Origin: an uncultured delta proteobacterium
Lineage (GTDB): Bacteria > Myxococcota_A > Polyangia > Polyangiales > Ga0077539
Reading direction: 5' to 3'
Length of the DNA: 10,951 nucleotides
Assembly (NCBI GenBank): GCA_903860995.1
Contig: CAIOSS010000519.1
Span: 1-10,951, forward strand
Made by a program: the position numbers and the translations under genes. Each line of letters opens with the position of its first letter. Positions within the stretch are counted from its first letter, which is position 1. The notes under the pieces are model-generated. The model searched no databases, was not told where the DNA came from, and worked only from the letters and a program-made list of their open reading frames with translations. Below, one piece after another: positions 1 through 6,486 of this stretch.

Positions 1-50
1 CGGTCGCGCCCGCCGCCCCGTCGGTCCCCCAGCTCCCCACCTCGATCTGA
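1..50 (+). CDS. probable C-terminal end of an upstream gene (partial)
   Basis: Reading from base 3, fifteen codons run to a TGA at 48-50 and every one of them ends in G or C. The other two frames have several codons ending in A or T. This third-position bias matches the confirmed genes of the window, so the stretch is probably the last 15 residues (Pro/Ala-rich, ending Pro-Thr-Ser-Ile) of a gene starting outside the window. It would end 12 bases before the next start, which would fit an operon. No function can be read from so short a piece; chance bias in GC-rich DNA is the alternative. Confidence 0.4.
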   Translation, partial: VAPAAPSVPQLPTSI

Positions 51-62
51 GCCAGCGCACCG

Positions 63-1094
63 ATGTCCTCCGCCCGATGCCTGTCCCCGTCGCGCGCCGC
101 GGTGCTCGGCGCGATGCTTACCCTGTCGGGTATTCCCTCGGCCGCCCTCGCGCAGACGCCGCCCCCCGCGGAGACCTCCCCCGCGGAGACCTCCCCCGCC
201 GCCGTCGCCGCGCAGGCCCGCTTCGACCGCGGCCGCGCCCTCTTCCTGCAAGACCGCTTCGCCGAGGCCCTCCCGGAGTTTCGCGCCTCGCTGGAGACGT
301 TTCGCAGCCCCAACACCCGGCTCTACGCCGGGCTCTGCCTCCAGCGCCTCGGGCGCCTCGCCGAGGCCCACGCCGAGCTCTCCCGCACCCTCTCTGAAGC
401 CGATGCGCTCGTCGCCACCGACCGCCGCTACGAGGGCGCCCGCGACCTCGCCCGCCGCGGCGTCGCCGAACTCGACCCCCGCGTGGCGCAGCTCTCCGTG
501 CGCGTGGTCGACCCGCCGCCGGGCGTGACGGTGCGCGTCGGCGACGCCGCCCTCGACGCCTCGGCCCTGGGGGTCGCGCTGCCCTACGACCCCGCGGAGG
601 TGATCGTGCGCGCCGAGGCTCCGGGCTTCGTGTCAGCGCAGCAGTCGGTGCGGCTGACCGCGGGCGGACGGGCGTCCATCGAGCTCGCGCTCCGGCCCGC
701 ACCCCCGGCGACGAGCGCGCCCGTGGCCTTCCCAGACGGGACCGCGCCGAGCACCCGCGGCGGGGGCGTCCGGGTGGCGGGCTTCGTCATCGGCGGCCTC
801 GGCATCGCGTCGCTGGTCACCTTCGGGGTGCTGGGCTCGATGGCCTCCTCGGACTTCGACGAGCTCTCGCGGGTGTGCCCGCGGCCCGCGTGCACGGCCG
901 AGCGGGTGCGGCAGATCAACGACGGCGAGCAGCTCACCACCATGGCCAACGTGACCCTCGGCGTGGGCGCGGCGGCCCTGGTGGCAGGCGTGGTGATGAT
1001 CGCGGTGGGAGGGCGGCGCGCGGTCGGCGAGCGAGCGACCCAGGCCTACGTCGACCCGACGCTCGGAACGGTGGGGGTGCGCGGTGCGTTCTGA
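63..1094 (+). CDS. envelope TPR/PEGA-like protein with two C-terminal membrane segments
   Basis: The 343-residue product starts with a signal peptide (basic residues to R11, hydrophobic core about 12-29, likely cleavage after ALA at 28-30). A Pro/Ala/Glu linker with a duplicated AETSP pentapeptide follows. Residues about 48-135 are helical and TPR-like (RFDRGRALFLQDRFAEALPE, then GLCLQRLGRLAEAHAEL). Residues about 143-210 look like a PEGA-type beta domain: paired strands, a VRVGD turn, APGF near 186-189, and a closing IELAL strand. Hydrophobic helices lie at about 236-258 and 293-316, separated by a loop with C272 and C277 that could form a disulfide. Proteins of this layout are common and uncharacterised in Myxococcota; a role in envelope scaffolding or protein-protein contact is inference. 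The ATG at 63 gives the full signal peptide but has no obvious Shine-Dalgarno. The gene overlaps the next by 11 bases, suggesting coupled translation. Confidence 0.8.
   Translation: MSSARCLSPSRAAVLGAMLTLSGIPSAALAQTPPPAETSPAETSPAAVAAQARFDRGRALFLQDRFAEALPEFRASLETFRSPNTRLYAGLCLQRLGRLAEAHAELSRTLSEADALVATDRRYEGARDLARRGVAELDPRVAQLSVRVVDPPPGVTVRVGDAALDASALGVALPYDPAEVIVRAEAPGFVSAQQSVRLTAGGRASIELALRPAPPATSAPVAFPDGTAPSTRGGGVRVAGFVIGGLGIASLVTFGVLGSMASSDFDELSRVCPRPACTAERVRQINDGEQLTTMANVTLGVGAAALVAGVVMIAVGGRRAVGERATQAYVDPTLGTVGVRGAF
168..197 (+). repeat. perfect 15-bp tandem duplication encoding AETSP twice
   Basis: Two identical copies of gcggagacctccccc lie side by side and keep the reading frame, extending the linker after the signal peptide of the TPR/PEGA-like protein. 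Perfect identity suggests a recent slippage duplication in a linker that tolerates length change. Confidence 0.9.
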
Positions 1095-2127
1095 GCGCGT
1101 GCGGTGGGGTGCGCTGATGGCCGCGCTGACGCTGGGCGGCTGCGCGTACGAGTGGGACTCGCTGCGGCCCGGGCCCGACGCCGGAGGGACCCCCGACGTG
1201 GGCACGCCGAGGGACACCGCGGCCGACACCGGGAACGCGACCGACGCGGTCGCGGACGCGCGCGTCGACGGCGGCGCAGCGGACACGGGCGCGACGGACG
1301 CGGGCCCGGTGGATGCGCCGATCGCGATGGACGTGATCGATGTGCCGGTGGTGATCGACAGCGGACCACCGGACACGGGCCCGCTGGACACCGGGCCCCT
1401 GGACACCGGGCCCCTGGACACGGGCCCGCGGGACACGGGCCCGCGGGACACCGGGCCCCTGGACACGGGCCCGCGGGACACCGGACCCGTGGACACGGGG
1501 CCGCGGGACACCGGGCCGCCCGCGTGCGTGGGGTCGCAGTGCCCCTGCGCGCCGACGACCCCGGCGGGGTGGTGCGCCATCGGGGCGGCGTGCATGGGCG
1601 GCACCTGCGTGGTGGGCCCCACGGCGGGCTCGCTGGTCATCACCGAGATCATGAACGACCCCCTGGCGGTCGCCGACCCCCTGGGGGAGTGGTTCGAGGT
1701 CTACAACCGCGTCGAGACGCCGGTCGACCTGCGGGGGCTGCGGGTGCGGGGCAACGGGACGGAGATGTTCGAGGTCACCGGGGCGAACCCCGTGGTGGTC
1801 GCAGGGCGCGGGTACGCGGTGCTGGGCGCGAGCGGCGAGACGGCCGCCAACGGCGGCGTGGCGATGACCTACGTCTACGGCAGCGCCGCGATGAACCTCT
1901 CCAACAGCAGCGACGTGATCACCCTGCTCGCGGCCGACGGGTCGACCATCGACTCCGTGGCGTACCCCGCGAGCGGGTGGCCCGAGACGATGGGTCGCTC
2001 GAAGGCGCTGCGCCCGGCCATCCTCGACGCGAGCATGAACGACGTCGCGGTGGCCTGGTGCCCCGGGGGGCCGGCCTTCGGGGCGGGCGACTTCGGCACG
2101 CCGGGCGCGGCCAACGTCTGCCAGTAG
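1084..2127 (+). CDS. lipoprotein with DTGP-repeat stalk and C-terminal lamin-tail domain
   Basis: The 347-residue product begins with a lipoprotein signal peptide: basic residues, a hydrophobic stretch, and a lipobox LGGC ending at C20. Residues 21-96 are rich in Asp, Ala, Thr, Gly and Pro. Residues 97-146 are ten DTGPx pentapeptides. A cluster of six cysteines (C148, C153, C155, C164, C170, C175) follows. From about 183 to the end is a lamin-tail domain: LVITEIMNDP, GEWFEVYN, DLRGLRVRGN, a YAVLGA strand, LSNSSDVITLL, DSVAY, and the closing GTPGAAN. Lamin-tail domains in bacteria sit on secreted or surface proteins and are thought to bind or anchor; the ligand here is unknown. After lipidation the low-complexity region would act as a stalk holding the domain away from the membrane (inference). 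The start is GTG at 1084; GTG at 1099 would leave an equally good but shorter signal peptide. Confidence 0.85.
   Translation: MRSERVRWGALMAALTLGGCAYEWDSLRPGPDAGGTPDVGTPRDTAADTGNATDAVADARVDGGAADTGATDAGPVDAPIAMDVIDVPVVIDSGPPDTGPLDTGPLDTGPLDTGPRDTGPRDTGPLDTGPRDTGPVDTGPRDTGPPACVGSQCPCAPTTPAGWCAIGAACMGGTCVVGPTAGSLVITEIMNDPLAVADPLGEWFEVYNRVETPVDLRGLRVRGNGTEMFEVTGANPVVVAGRGYAVLGASGETAANGGVAMTYVYGSAAMNLSNSSDVITLLAADGSTIDSVAYPASGWPETMGRSKALRPAILDASMNDVAVAWCPGGPAFGAGDFGTPGAANVCQ
1372..1521 (+). repeat. ten in-frame 15-bp units encoding DTGP(L/R/V/P)
   Basis: Ten contiguous 15-bp units each encode Asp-Thr-Gly-Pro plus one variable residue, in order L, L, L, R, R, L, R, V, R, P. Units at 1387, 1402 and 1447 are identical to one another, and units at 1417, 1432 and 1462 are identical to one another. 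The 30-bp pair at 1402-1431 recurs exactly at 1447-1476, a sign of block duplication by slippage. Remaining units differ at synonymous positions. Confidence 0.97.
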
Positions 2128-2135
2128 GGAATCTT

Positions 2136-2155
2136 GGGGTGAGGTCTCCCCCTCA
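2136..2155. terminator. weak candidate bidirectional hairpin between convergent genes
   Basis: Between the lipoprotein stop and the stop of the minus-strand gene only 25 bases remain. They contain TGAGG (2140-2144) facing CCTCA (2151-2155) over a six-base loop, and alternatively GGGG facing CCCC. Neither strand shows a T-run after the stem, so termination is only a guess from position. Confidence 0.2.
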
Positions 2156-3055
2156 GCGGATGGCCACCGACTCCAGGTGGAGGTGCGTCGTCTGCGTCGC
2201 CCGCAGGCGCACCCACCGGGCGGCCACGGGCTCGATGCGCAGCTCCCAGCGCGCGAAGGTCTCCGCGCGCCGCCCGACCTCGCGCCAGGTCGAGCTGTCT
2301 TCGGAGACCTCCACCACCATCGGCACCGCGCGGTCGTCGCAGCAGTCGCCGCGGTTGACCACCGTCACCTCGCGCACGTCGACCACCCGGTCGAGGTCGA
2401 AGCTCACCCACGGCGACAGCTCCACCGCCGTGTGGAAGAACACCGGGATCTTGAAGTCCGGCGGCGCGAAGCCCCGCCCGGTGGCCTCGTAGCCCACCGC
2501 CGCGCTGCTCGTGGACCATCGTGCGTCGGGCGCCCGGTCGGGGTGCGTCGCGTACCACACCGCCTTCGGCGCCGCGGCCAGCGCCGCCAGCGCCACCAGC
2601 AGCCCGCCCACCCGCGTGAAGCGCTGCGCCCGCAGCGGGTCGAGGTCGCCGCGCGCCCGCGCCAGCTCGTCGAGCATCGCCCCAACGGAGGCCCGCGCCG
2701 CCTCCAGCTCGCGGCGCGCATCGGTCGCGGGTGCGTCGTCCGGGCGCGTCGTGCCCAGCGCGCGGTGCGCCTCGCGGGCTGCGTCGCGGTAGAGGGTGAG
2801 CGCCACGCCCACCGCCTCGTCAGAGGTGCCGTCGGCCCCGTCGGTCCACGGCTCGCGCTCGGCGAGGTGGCGCTCGGCGAGGCCCGCGAGGGTGCGCGCC
2901 CGCCCGGCGCTCTCCCGCGCGTCGGCGTCCATCGACCGCGCGTCGGCGCTCGCCCGGCGCATGGCCTCCGGGCGCCACAGCCACTCCACCAAGCGCCCCC
3001 ACCCCGCGGCGGTCGCGGCGCGCCCGATCGAAGGTCCGGCCCCCGTCTTCGTCAT
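2153..3055 (-). CDS. single-pass membrane protein with discoidin-like (F5/8 type C) C-terminal domain
   Basis: The 300-residue product has an N-terminal region (about 25-145) rich in Ala, Arg and Glu, with predicted helical or coiled-coil stretches, but no signal peptide. One hydrophobic segment lies at about 149-168, preceded by arginines (RAQRFTR). The positive-inside rule then puts the N-terminal part in the cytoplasm and the C-terminal part outside. Residues about 178-299 read as a galactose-binding-like discoidin domain: ARWSTSSAAVGYEA, a strand WVSFDLDRVVDVREVTVVNR, the VEVSEDSSTWREV strand-turn typical of the family, and RWVRLRATQTTHLHLESVAI at the end. Such domains usually bind sugars or other surface ligands. 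C238 and C239 are adjacent in a loop. The start ATG has GGAG five bases upstream. It diverges from the glycosyltransferase, which makes a shared role in surface glycans possible but unproven. Confidence 0.75.
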   Translation of the reverse strand: MTKTGAGPSIGRAATAAGWGRLVEWLWRPEAMRRASADARSMDADARESAGRARTLAGLAERHLAEREPWTDGADGTSDEAVGVALTLYRDAAREAHRALGTTRPDDAPATDARRELEAARASVGAMLDELARARGDLDPLRAQRFTRVGGLLVALAALAAAPKAVWYATHPDRAPDARWSTSSAAVGYEATGRGFAPPDFKIPVFFHTAVELSPWVSFDLDRVVDVREVTVVNRGDCCDDRAVPMVVEVSEDSSTWREVGRRAETFARWELRIEPVAARWVRLRATQTTHLHLESVAIR

Positions 3056-3092
3056 TGGATCTCCGCCGCCCGATACCCTATTTCACGCCGCG
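3056..3092. promoter_or_regulatory. divergent intergenic region, possible back-to-back promoters
   Basis: Only 37 bases separate the start codons of the discoidin-like membrane protein (minus) and the glycosyltransferase (plus), so control elements must lie here or inside the coding ends. The one AT-rich patch, gataccctatttca at 3072-3085, holds a TAnnnT element on each strand (TACCCT plus, 3074-3079; TAGGGT minus, 3080-3075). No convincing -35 boxes accompany them. If the plus element is a -10 box, the transcript would be nearly leaderless, which fits the lack of a Shine-Dalgarno before 3093. Confidence 0.3.
3061..3064 (-). promoter_or_regulatory. Shine-Dalgarno for the discoidin-like membrane protein
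   Basis: On the minus strand GGAG stands five bases before the ATG at 3055. This is one of the few canonical ribosome sites in the window and supports that start. Confidence 0.6.
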
Positions 3093-4535
3093 ATGCAGCG
3101 ATCATCCGCGACCCCGCCTGCGCCCGGTCTCCCCCCGCACGATCCGTCGGGGTGGATGCCGTGGCACGTCGCGCTGGCGCTCGCCATCACGGCCTGCGGG
3201 CTCGCGCTGCGCTTCGTCCACGCGCGGACCTTCCTCTCCGCCGGCCACGCGTCGGACTACGAGTCCGCCATGCAGGCCGTGCGCTGGGTCGACACCCACC
3301 GCCGGCTCTTCGACGCGGGCGACGAGCTCCACGTCGGCTACCACGCGCCGCTCTGGTACGTCGCCGCGGCGGCGGTCTTCCACGCGAGCCACGCCGTGCG
3401 CCCCATCGCGTACCTCTCCGTCGGCGCCTGGCTCGTGCGGCAGTGGGTGCTCGCGAAGATCGTCCGCGCCGCCCTCCCGCGCCGCCCGGTCGCCGGCCTG
3501 CTCTCGCTCGCGCTCTCCGCGGTGCTGCCCATCGGCGTGCTCGTCGACGGCAAGATCTACAACGAGGGCCTGCACGCCGCGCTCTTCGCGGTCGCGCTGT
3601 GGTTCCTGTTCAAGATCGAGCGCCAGGGCGCGGTGGACCCGCGCGCCGTGCGCCGCCGCGACGCCCTCGCCTTCGGCGCCTTCGCCGGGCTCGCGATGCT
3701 CACCAAGACCACCGCCCTCGTGCTGCTCGTCTGCTTCGCGGCGCTGCTCGGCGCGTGGGCGTGGCGCGCGGGCCTCGGCCGCCTCCGCTCGGTCACCCGG
3801 CCGCTCGTCGAGCTCGGGCTCGCGGGCGCCGGGGGCTGGCTCGGCGTCGCCGGCTGGTGGTGCGTGCGCAACTACCGCAAGTTCGGCCACCCCTTTCCCC
3901 ACCAGTACATGCTCCGGCAGGTGGCGGTGTTGCACGACCACCCCATCGTGGCCGAGCCCCTCGCGTACCGGCGCCCCATCGGGTGGGCGCTGCCCACGCA
4001 GTTCGAGTGGCTCGGCTGGCCCTACGGCCCCTGGAGCCGCCCGAATTTCTGGGCCAACCTCGTCGGCGGAACCTGGTCCGACATCCTCCACCGCGGCCTC
4101 TGCCGCTCGCGCCTTCCGGGGCCCACGGTGACCGCCTGGCGCGACGCCACCCGCGTCAACTTCGCCTGCCTCGACGCCTCCCGCTGGTGCATCTGGATCG
4201 GCTGCGCCCTCACCGCCCTCACCGTCTGGGGGGCCCTCGCGCTCGCCCGGCAGTACCTCCGCACCCGCGGCCGCAACGGCTCGCTGGTGGTGCCCGCCAG
4301 CGTCGCGTCCACGGTGCTCCTGCTCCTGGCCTTCGGCGCGGCCTACCCCTTCGACCACCACCCGGTGATCAAGGCCAACTACGCCCTCTGCGCCTCGACG
4401 CCGCTCTGCGCGTGCTTCGCCTTCGCCGTGTCCGCCGCGGGCCGGGGGCCGCTCGGGCGCCTCGCCGAGGGGGCCGTCGCGCTGGGCGTCGCGGCGGTGG
4501 GCGCGCTCGTCGCCCTCCAGGTGATGGTTTTCTGA
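3093..4535 (+). CDS. GT-C type membrane glycosyltransferase (ArnT/PMT-like)
   Basis: The 480-residue product has many hydrophobic helices (about 24-42, 83-100, 104-122, 134-152, 158-175, 192-226, 238-257, 365-387, 397-418, 427-448 and 458-479). This is the pattern of GT-C enzymes, which move a sugar from a lipid-linked donor to an acceptor on the outer face of the inner membrane. Family-like marks are an acidic residue in the first outer loop (D55 in HASDYESA), the loop-end motif GYHAPLWY (82-89), IYNEGLHA (155-162), GLAMLTKTTALVLL (199-212) and NYRKFGHPFP (260-269). A long outer loop of about 100 residues (262-364) carries Trp/Tyr-rich motifs. The reading frame stays open upstream to 2796, but that part lies antisense to the neighbouring gene and gives a soluble Arg/Ser-rich sequence, so ATG 3093 is chosen. 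The donor and acceptor cannot be told; the class is fairly sure. Confidence 0.8.
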   Translation: MQRSSATPPAPGLPPHDPSGWMPWHVALALAITACGLALRFVHARTFLSAGHASDYESAMQAVRWVDTHRRLFDAGDELHVGYHAPLWYVAAAAVFHASHAVRPIAYLSVGAWLVRQWVLAKIVRAALPRRPVAGLLSLALSAVLPIGVLVDGKIYNEGLHAALFAVALWFLFKIERQGAVDPRAVRRRDALAFGAFAGLAMLTKTTALVLLVCFAALLGAWAWRAGLGRLRSVTRPLVELGLAGAGGWLGVAGWWCVRNYRKFGHPFPHQYMLRQVAVLHDHPIVAEPLAYRRPIGWALPTQFEWLGWPYGPWSRPNFWANLVGGTWSDILHRGLCRSRLPGPTVTAWRDATRVNFACLDASRWCIWIGCALTALTVWGALALARQYLRTRGRNGSLVVPASVASTVLLLLAFGAAYPFDHHPVIKANYALCASTPLCACFAFAVSAAGRGPLGRLAEGAVALGVAAVGALVALQVMVF

Positions 4536-4562
4536 AGCGCGGCAATCGTCCGGGGAGGGGTG

Positions 4563-4581
4563 CCGGGCGGGTGGAGCCCGG
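4563..4581 (+). terminator. candidate GC hairpin after the glycosyltransferase
   Basis: CCGGGC (4563-4568) pairs perfectly with GCCCGG (4576-4581) over a seven-base loop, 28 bases past the stop. There is no T-run, so it may be a weak terminator, a leader structure for the next gene, or chance in GC-rich DNA. Confidence 0.3.
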
Positions 4582-4612
4582 GCGCGGAGTGGAGTAAGCG
4601 TACGCCCCTCTC

Positions 4613-5359
4613 ATGAGCAATGTACGTGTCGGCACCGCGGGCTTCGCCGTTCAGCGGGAACGTTATCAGTCCAAGCTCCGCTTCGTGGAGTTCACCCTGC
4701 GCCAGCCGGTGCCCTCGCCCAAGGTGCTCGCGGGCTGGCAGCGCTCGTCGCCCGAGGGCTTCACCTTCGCCGCCGTCGCCCCCGACTCGCTCTACGGCGA
4801 GCGCGACTGGCCCATGCGCGACCCGGTCAAGCTCCAGTCCGAGCTCGACCGCTTCGGCAACCAGGTCAACGCCCTCGGCGCCCGCGTCGTGGTGCTGCGC
4901 ACCCCCCTCGCCGTGTCGCCCGGCAGCGTGGCCCTCAAGCGCTTCCTCCCGGTGCTCGAGCGGGCGCGCAGCTTCGGCGCCGTGCTGGTGTGGGAGCCCG
5001 CCGGGCTCTGGGAGCGCGAGGAGGCCCTCGCCGTGGCCAGCGACTTCAACGCCGTCGTCGCGGGCGACCCCCTGCAGAACCCCCCCGAGGAGAACATCGT
5101 CTACGCCCGCATGCGCGGCCTCGGGTCCGACCAGCGCTACACCATGGGCCGCCTCGAGGCCCTCGCCGAGCGCATCGCCGGGGCCGACGAGGCCTTCGTG
5201 GTCTTCGACTCGGGCTCCGCGTGGCGCGAGGCCTGCGGCTTCGCCAAGCTGTCGGGCGAGCTGCTCGCCTCCAGCGGCGACGACGAGGACGACGACCTCG
5301 ACGAGGGCGACGACGACGAGGCCGACGAGGACGACGACGACCTCGACGAGGACGGCTGA
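4613..5359 (+). CDS. DUF72/YecE-like protein with acidic C-terminal tail
   Basis: The 248-residue product resembles DUF72 (YecE) TIM-barrel proteins, whose biochemical role is not established. Matching landmarks are VRVGTAGFAV at the N-terminus (family: I-G-T-S-G-W), VEFTLRQPVPSP (25-36) where the family has its VE-N-ST-FY motif, a WQRSSPEGFTFAA strand (42-54), VVVLRTP at 92-98 (family: FQLPP), VWEPAGLW (126-133; family: VEFRH-SW), and VYARMRGLG with a following YT (163-178; family: Y-R-HG and Y). It is shorter and more divergent than typical members. Residues 223-247 form a tail with 21 Asp/Glu out of 25, which is not part of the family fold. The protein has no signal peptide and is probably cytoplasmic. 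Its stop lies 7 bases before the GGT-like gene, so the two are likely co-transcribed. No clear ribosome site precedes the ATG. Confidence 0.75.
   Translation: MSNVRVGTAGFAVQRERYQSKLRFVEFTLRQPVPSPKVLAGWQRSSPEGFTFAAVAPDSLYGERDWPMRDPVKLQSELDRFGNQVNALGARVVVLRTPLAVSPGSVALKRFLPVLERARSFGAVLVWEPAGLWEREEALAVASDFNAVVAGDPLQNPPEENIVYARMRGLGSDQRYTMGRLEALAERIAGADEAFVVFDSGSAWREACGFAKLSGELLASSGDDEDDDLDEGDDDEADEDDDDLDEDG
5279..5353 (+). repeat. GAC/GAG low-complexity tract encoding an Asp/Glu tail
   Basis: Twenty-five codons, nearly all GAC or GAG, form an imperfect trinucleotide tract encoding the acidic end of the DUF72-like protein. The sequences GACGACGACCTCGACGAG and GACGACGACGACCTCGACGA both occur, hinting at internal duplication. 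The tract stops one codon before the terminator. Confidence 0.9.
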
Positions 5360-5366
5360 GCCGACG

Positions 5367-6428
5367 ATGCGCAACGCGGTCATCGCGCGCGACACGGTCG
5401 CCCAGGCGGCGGCGCAGTCCATCCTCGCGGAGGAGGGCACCGCCGTCGACATGGCCCTCGCGGGTCTGCTCGCGGGCGCCGCGCGCGCCTCGTCGGCGTC
5501 GCTGCTCGGCGCCGCGGGCGTGCTGCTCGCCGGCCCCGGCATGGGGCTGCACTTCATCGACGGCCGCGCCCGCGCCCCGGGCATCGGCACCGTGCGGCCG
5601 AAGTCCGTCGAGTCGCCCGGCGACGCCACCCGCGCGGCGGTCCCGGGATTACTGGAGTGTGTATTGGCGACGCACGCGCGCTTCGGCTCGCTGCCGCTCT
5701 CGGTGATCACCAAGGCCGCCATCGCGGCCATCCGCGAGTCGGGCCCCGACGCCGCCACCAAACAGCGCCTCGCGGTGCTGGAGCAGTTTCACCGCACGGG
5801 CATCGCGGTGCTCGAGCGCGTGGGGGTGCTGCGGGCCATCCTGGAGTCCGTCGGCCCGGTGGCCGCGGGCACCTTCACCGTCGACGACCTCGCGCCCCGC
5901 GCGGCGCCGGTGGTCTCGCCCATCCCGTGCACCGACGGGTCGCACGAGGTCGCCGTGCCGCCGCGCTACCGCGCCCGGCCGAGCGCCCACGCCCCGGAGG
6001 CGCTGCCCGCCATCGGGGTCGAGAGCCTCGTGGTGGCCGACATGCACGGGGTCATCGTGACGGCCGCGTGGCTGGTGGCGCCGCCCGCCATCGCGCTCCC
6101 GGAGGTGCCGGGCCTCGCGCTCGCGGCGCTGCTGCCGGTGCCCCGCAAGGGTGTCCCCCGCTGGCGGCCGGGCACGCCGCTGCCGTCGCCCCTGCCGCTG
6201 GCCATCTGCCGCGCGGCGGGCCGGGCCTGGGCGGGCCTCGGGGTGTCGGGCCACGGCGACGTGGTCACCCTGCGCGACGAGGCCATCACCGCGCGCCTCG
6301 CCAACGTCGGCATCGCGTGCTCCCTCGGCGAAGGAGGCTCGGCCGTGAGCCGCGACGCCGTGGCGCTGTGGATGATCCGCGACGCGGCGGGCGACAACGT
6401 CGAGGCCTCCATGACCTCCCTGGGGTGA
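5367..6428 (+). CDS. shortened gamma-glutamyltranspeptidase-like protein, probably inactive
   Basis: The 353-residue product follows the gamma-glutamyltranspeptidase (Ntn-hydrolase) order. Residues 6-40 match the opening block (IARDTVAQAAAQSILAEEGT then AVDMALAG), followed by a glycine-rich block and LHFIDGRARAPG (61-72). VPGLLECVLATHARFGSLPL (92-111) matches the family VPG-hinge with its AH-RYG-LP motif, and AGTFTVDDLAP (167-177) matches GG-LT-EDLA. The C-terminal half keeps a VVADMHGVIV strand (222-231). Family members are usually around 500-600 residues; here the middle segment is missing. Where they have the self-cleaving catalytic Thr in a TTH motif, this protein reads V218-E219-S220, so autoprocessing and catalysis look lost. 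No signal peptide is seen, unlike most periplasmic GGTs. The open frame extends upstream of 5367, but only as a shadow of the DUF72-like gene; ATG 5367 is therefore preferred. Family is fairly sure, inactivity is inference. Confidence 0.75.
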   Translation: MRNAVIARDTVAQAAAQSILAEEGTAVDMALAGLLAGAARASSASLLGAAGVLLAGPGMGLHFIDGRARAPGIGTVRPKSVESPGDATRAAVPGLLECVLATHARFGSLPLSVITKAAIAAIRESGPDAATKQRLAVLEQFHRTGIAVLERVGVLRAILESVGPVAAGTFTVDDLAPRAAPVVSPIPCTDGSHEVAVPPRYRARPSAHAPEALPAIGVESLVVADMHGVIVTAAWLVAPPAIALPEVPGLALAALLPVPRKGVPRWRPGTPLPSPLPLAICRAAGRAWAGLGVSGHGDVVTLRDEAITARLANVGIACSLGEGGSAVSRDAVALWMIRDAAGDNVEASMTSLG

Positions 6429-6454
6429 GGTCGGCGCGATGCTCTCCCGGTAGG

Positions 6455-6472
6455 TTTTCCCGCGCGGGGGAA
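6455..6472. other. palindromic element upstream of the porin gene
   Basis: CCCGCGCGGG (6459-6468) is a perfect 10-bp palindrome, and its flanks TTTT and GGAA extend the stem with wobble pairs. It lies 15-32 bases before the porin GTG, where it could be an operator or a leader hairpin. In DNA this GC-rich such palindromes also arise by chance. Confidence 0.25.
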
Positions 6473-6486
6473 GTATCGTCCCGCGC

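Noticed and set aside
633..1652. Minus-strand frame with a GPVSRGPVS repeat
   Set aside because: The repeat is just the reverse reading of the DTGPx-coding array on the plus strand, where the lipobox and lamin-tail domain show the real gene.
2796..3092. N-terminal extension of the glycosyltransferase frame by 99 codons
   Set aside because: It lies wholly antisense to most of the discoidin-like protein's N-terminal half and encodes a soluble Arg/Ser/Ala-rich sequence unlike the start of a GT-C enzyme. The ATG at 3093 fits better.
4598..4605. GCGTACGC palindrome just before the DUF72-like start, as an operator
   Set aside because: Eight bases is too short to claim in this composition, and no second copy or partner regulator is visible.
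4620..5366. Upstream extension of the GGT-like frame
   Set aside because: This part is the +2 shadow of the DUF72-like gene, rich in Ser, Arg, Pro and Thr with no recognisable family. The GGT similarity starts only after ATG 5367.
2135..6432. Twelve-base exact match TGGGGTGAGGTC at 2135-2146 and 6421-6432, both at gene ends
   Set aside because: A few 12-base matches are expected by chance in an 11-kb GC-rich window, and the second copy includes the stop codon of the GGT-like gene. No shared structure is evident.
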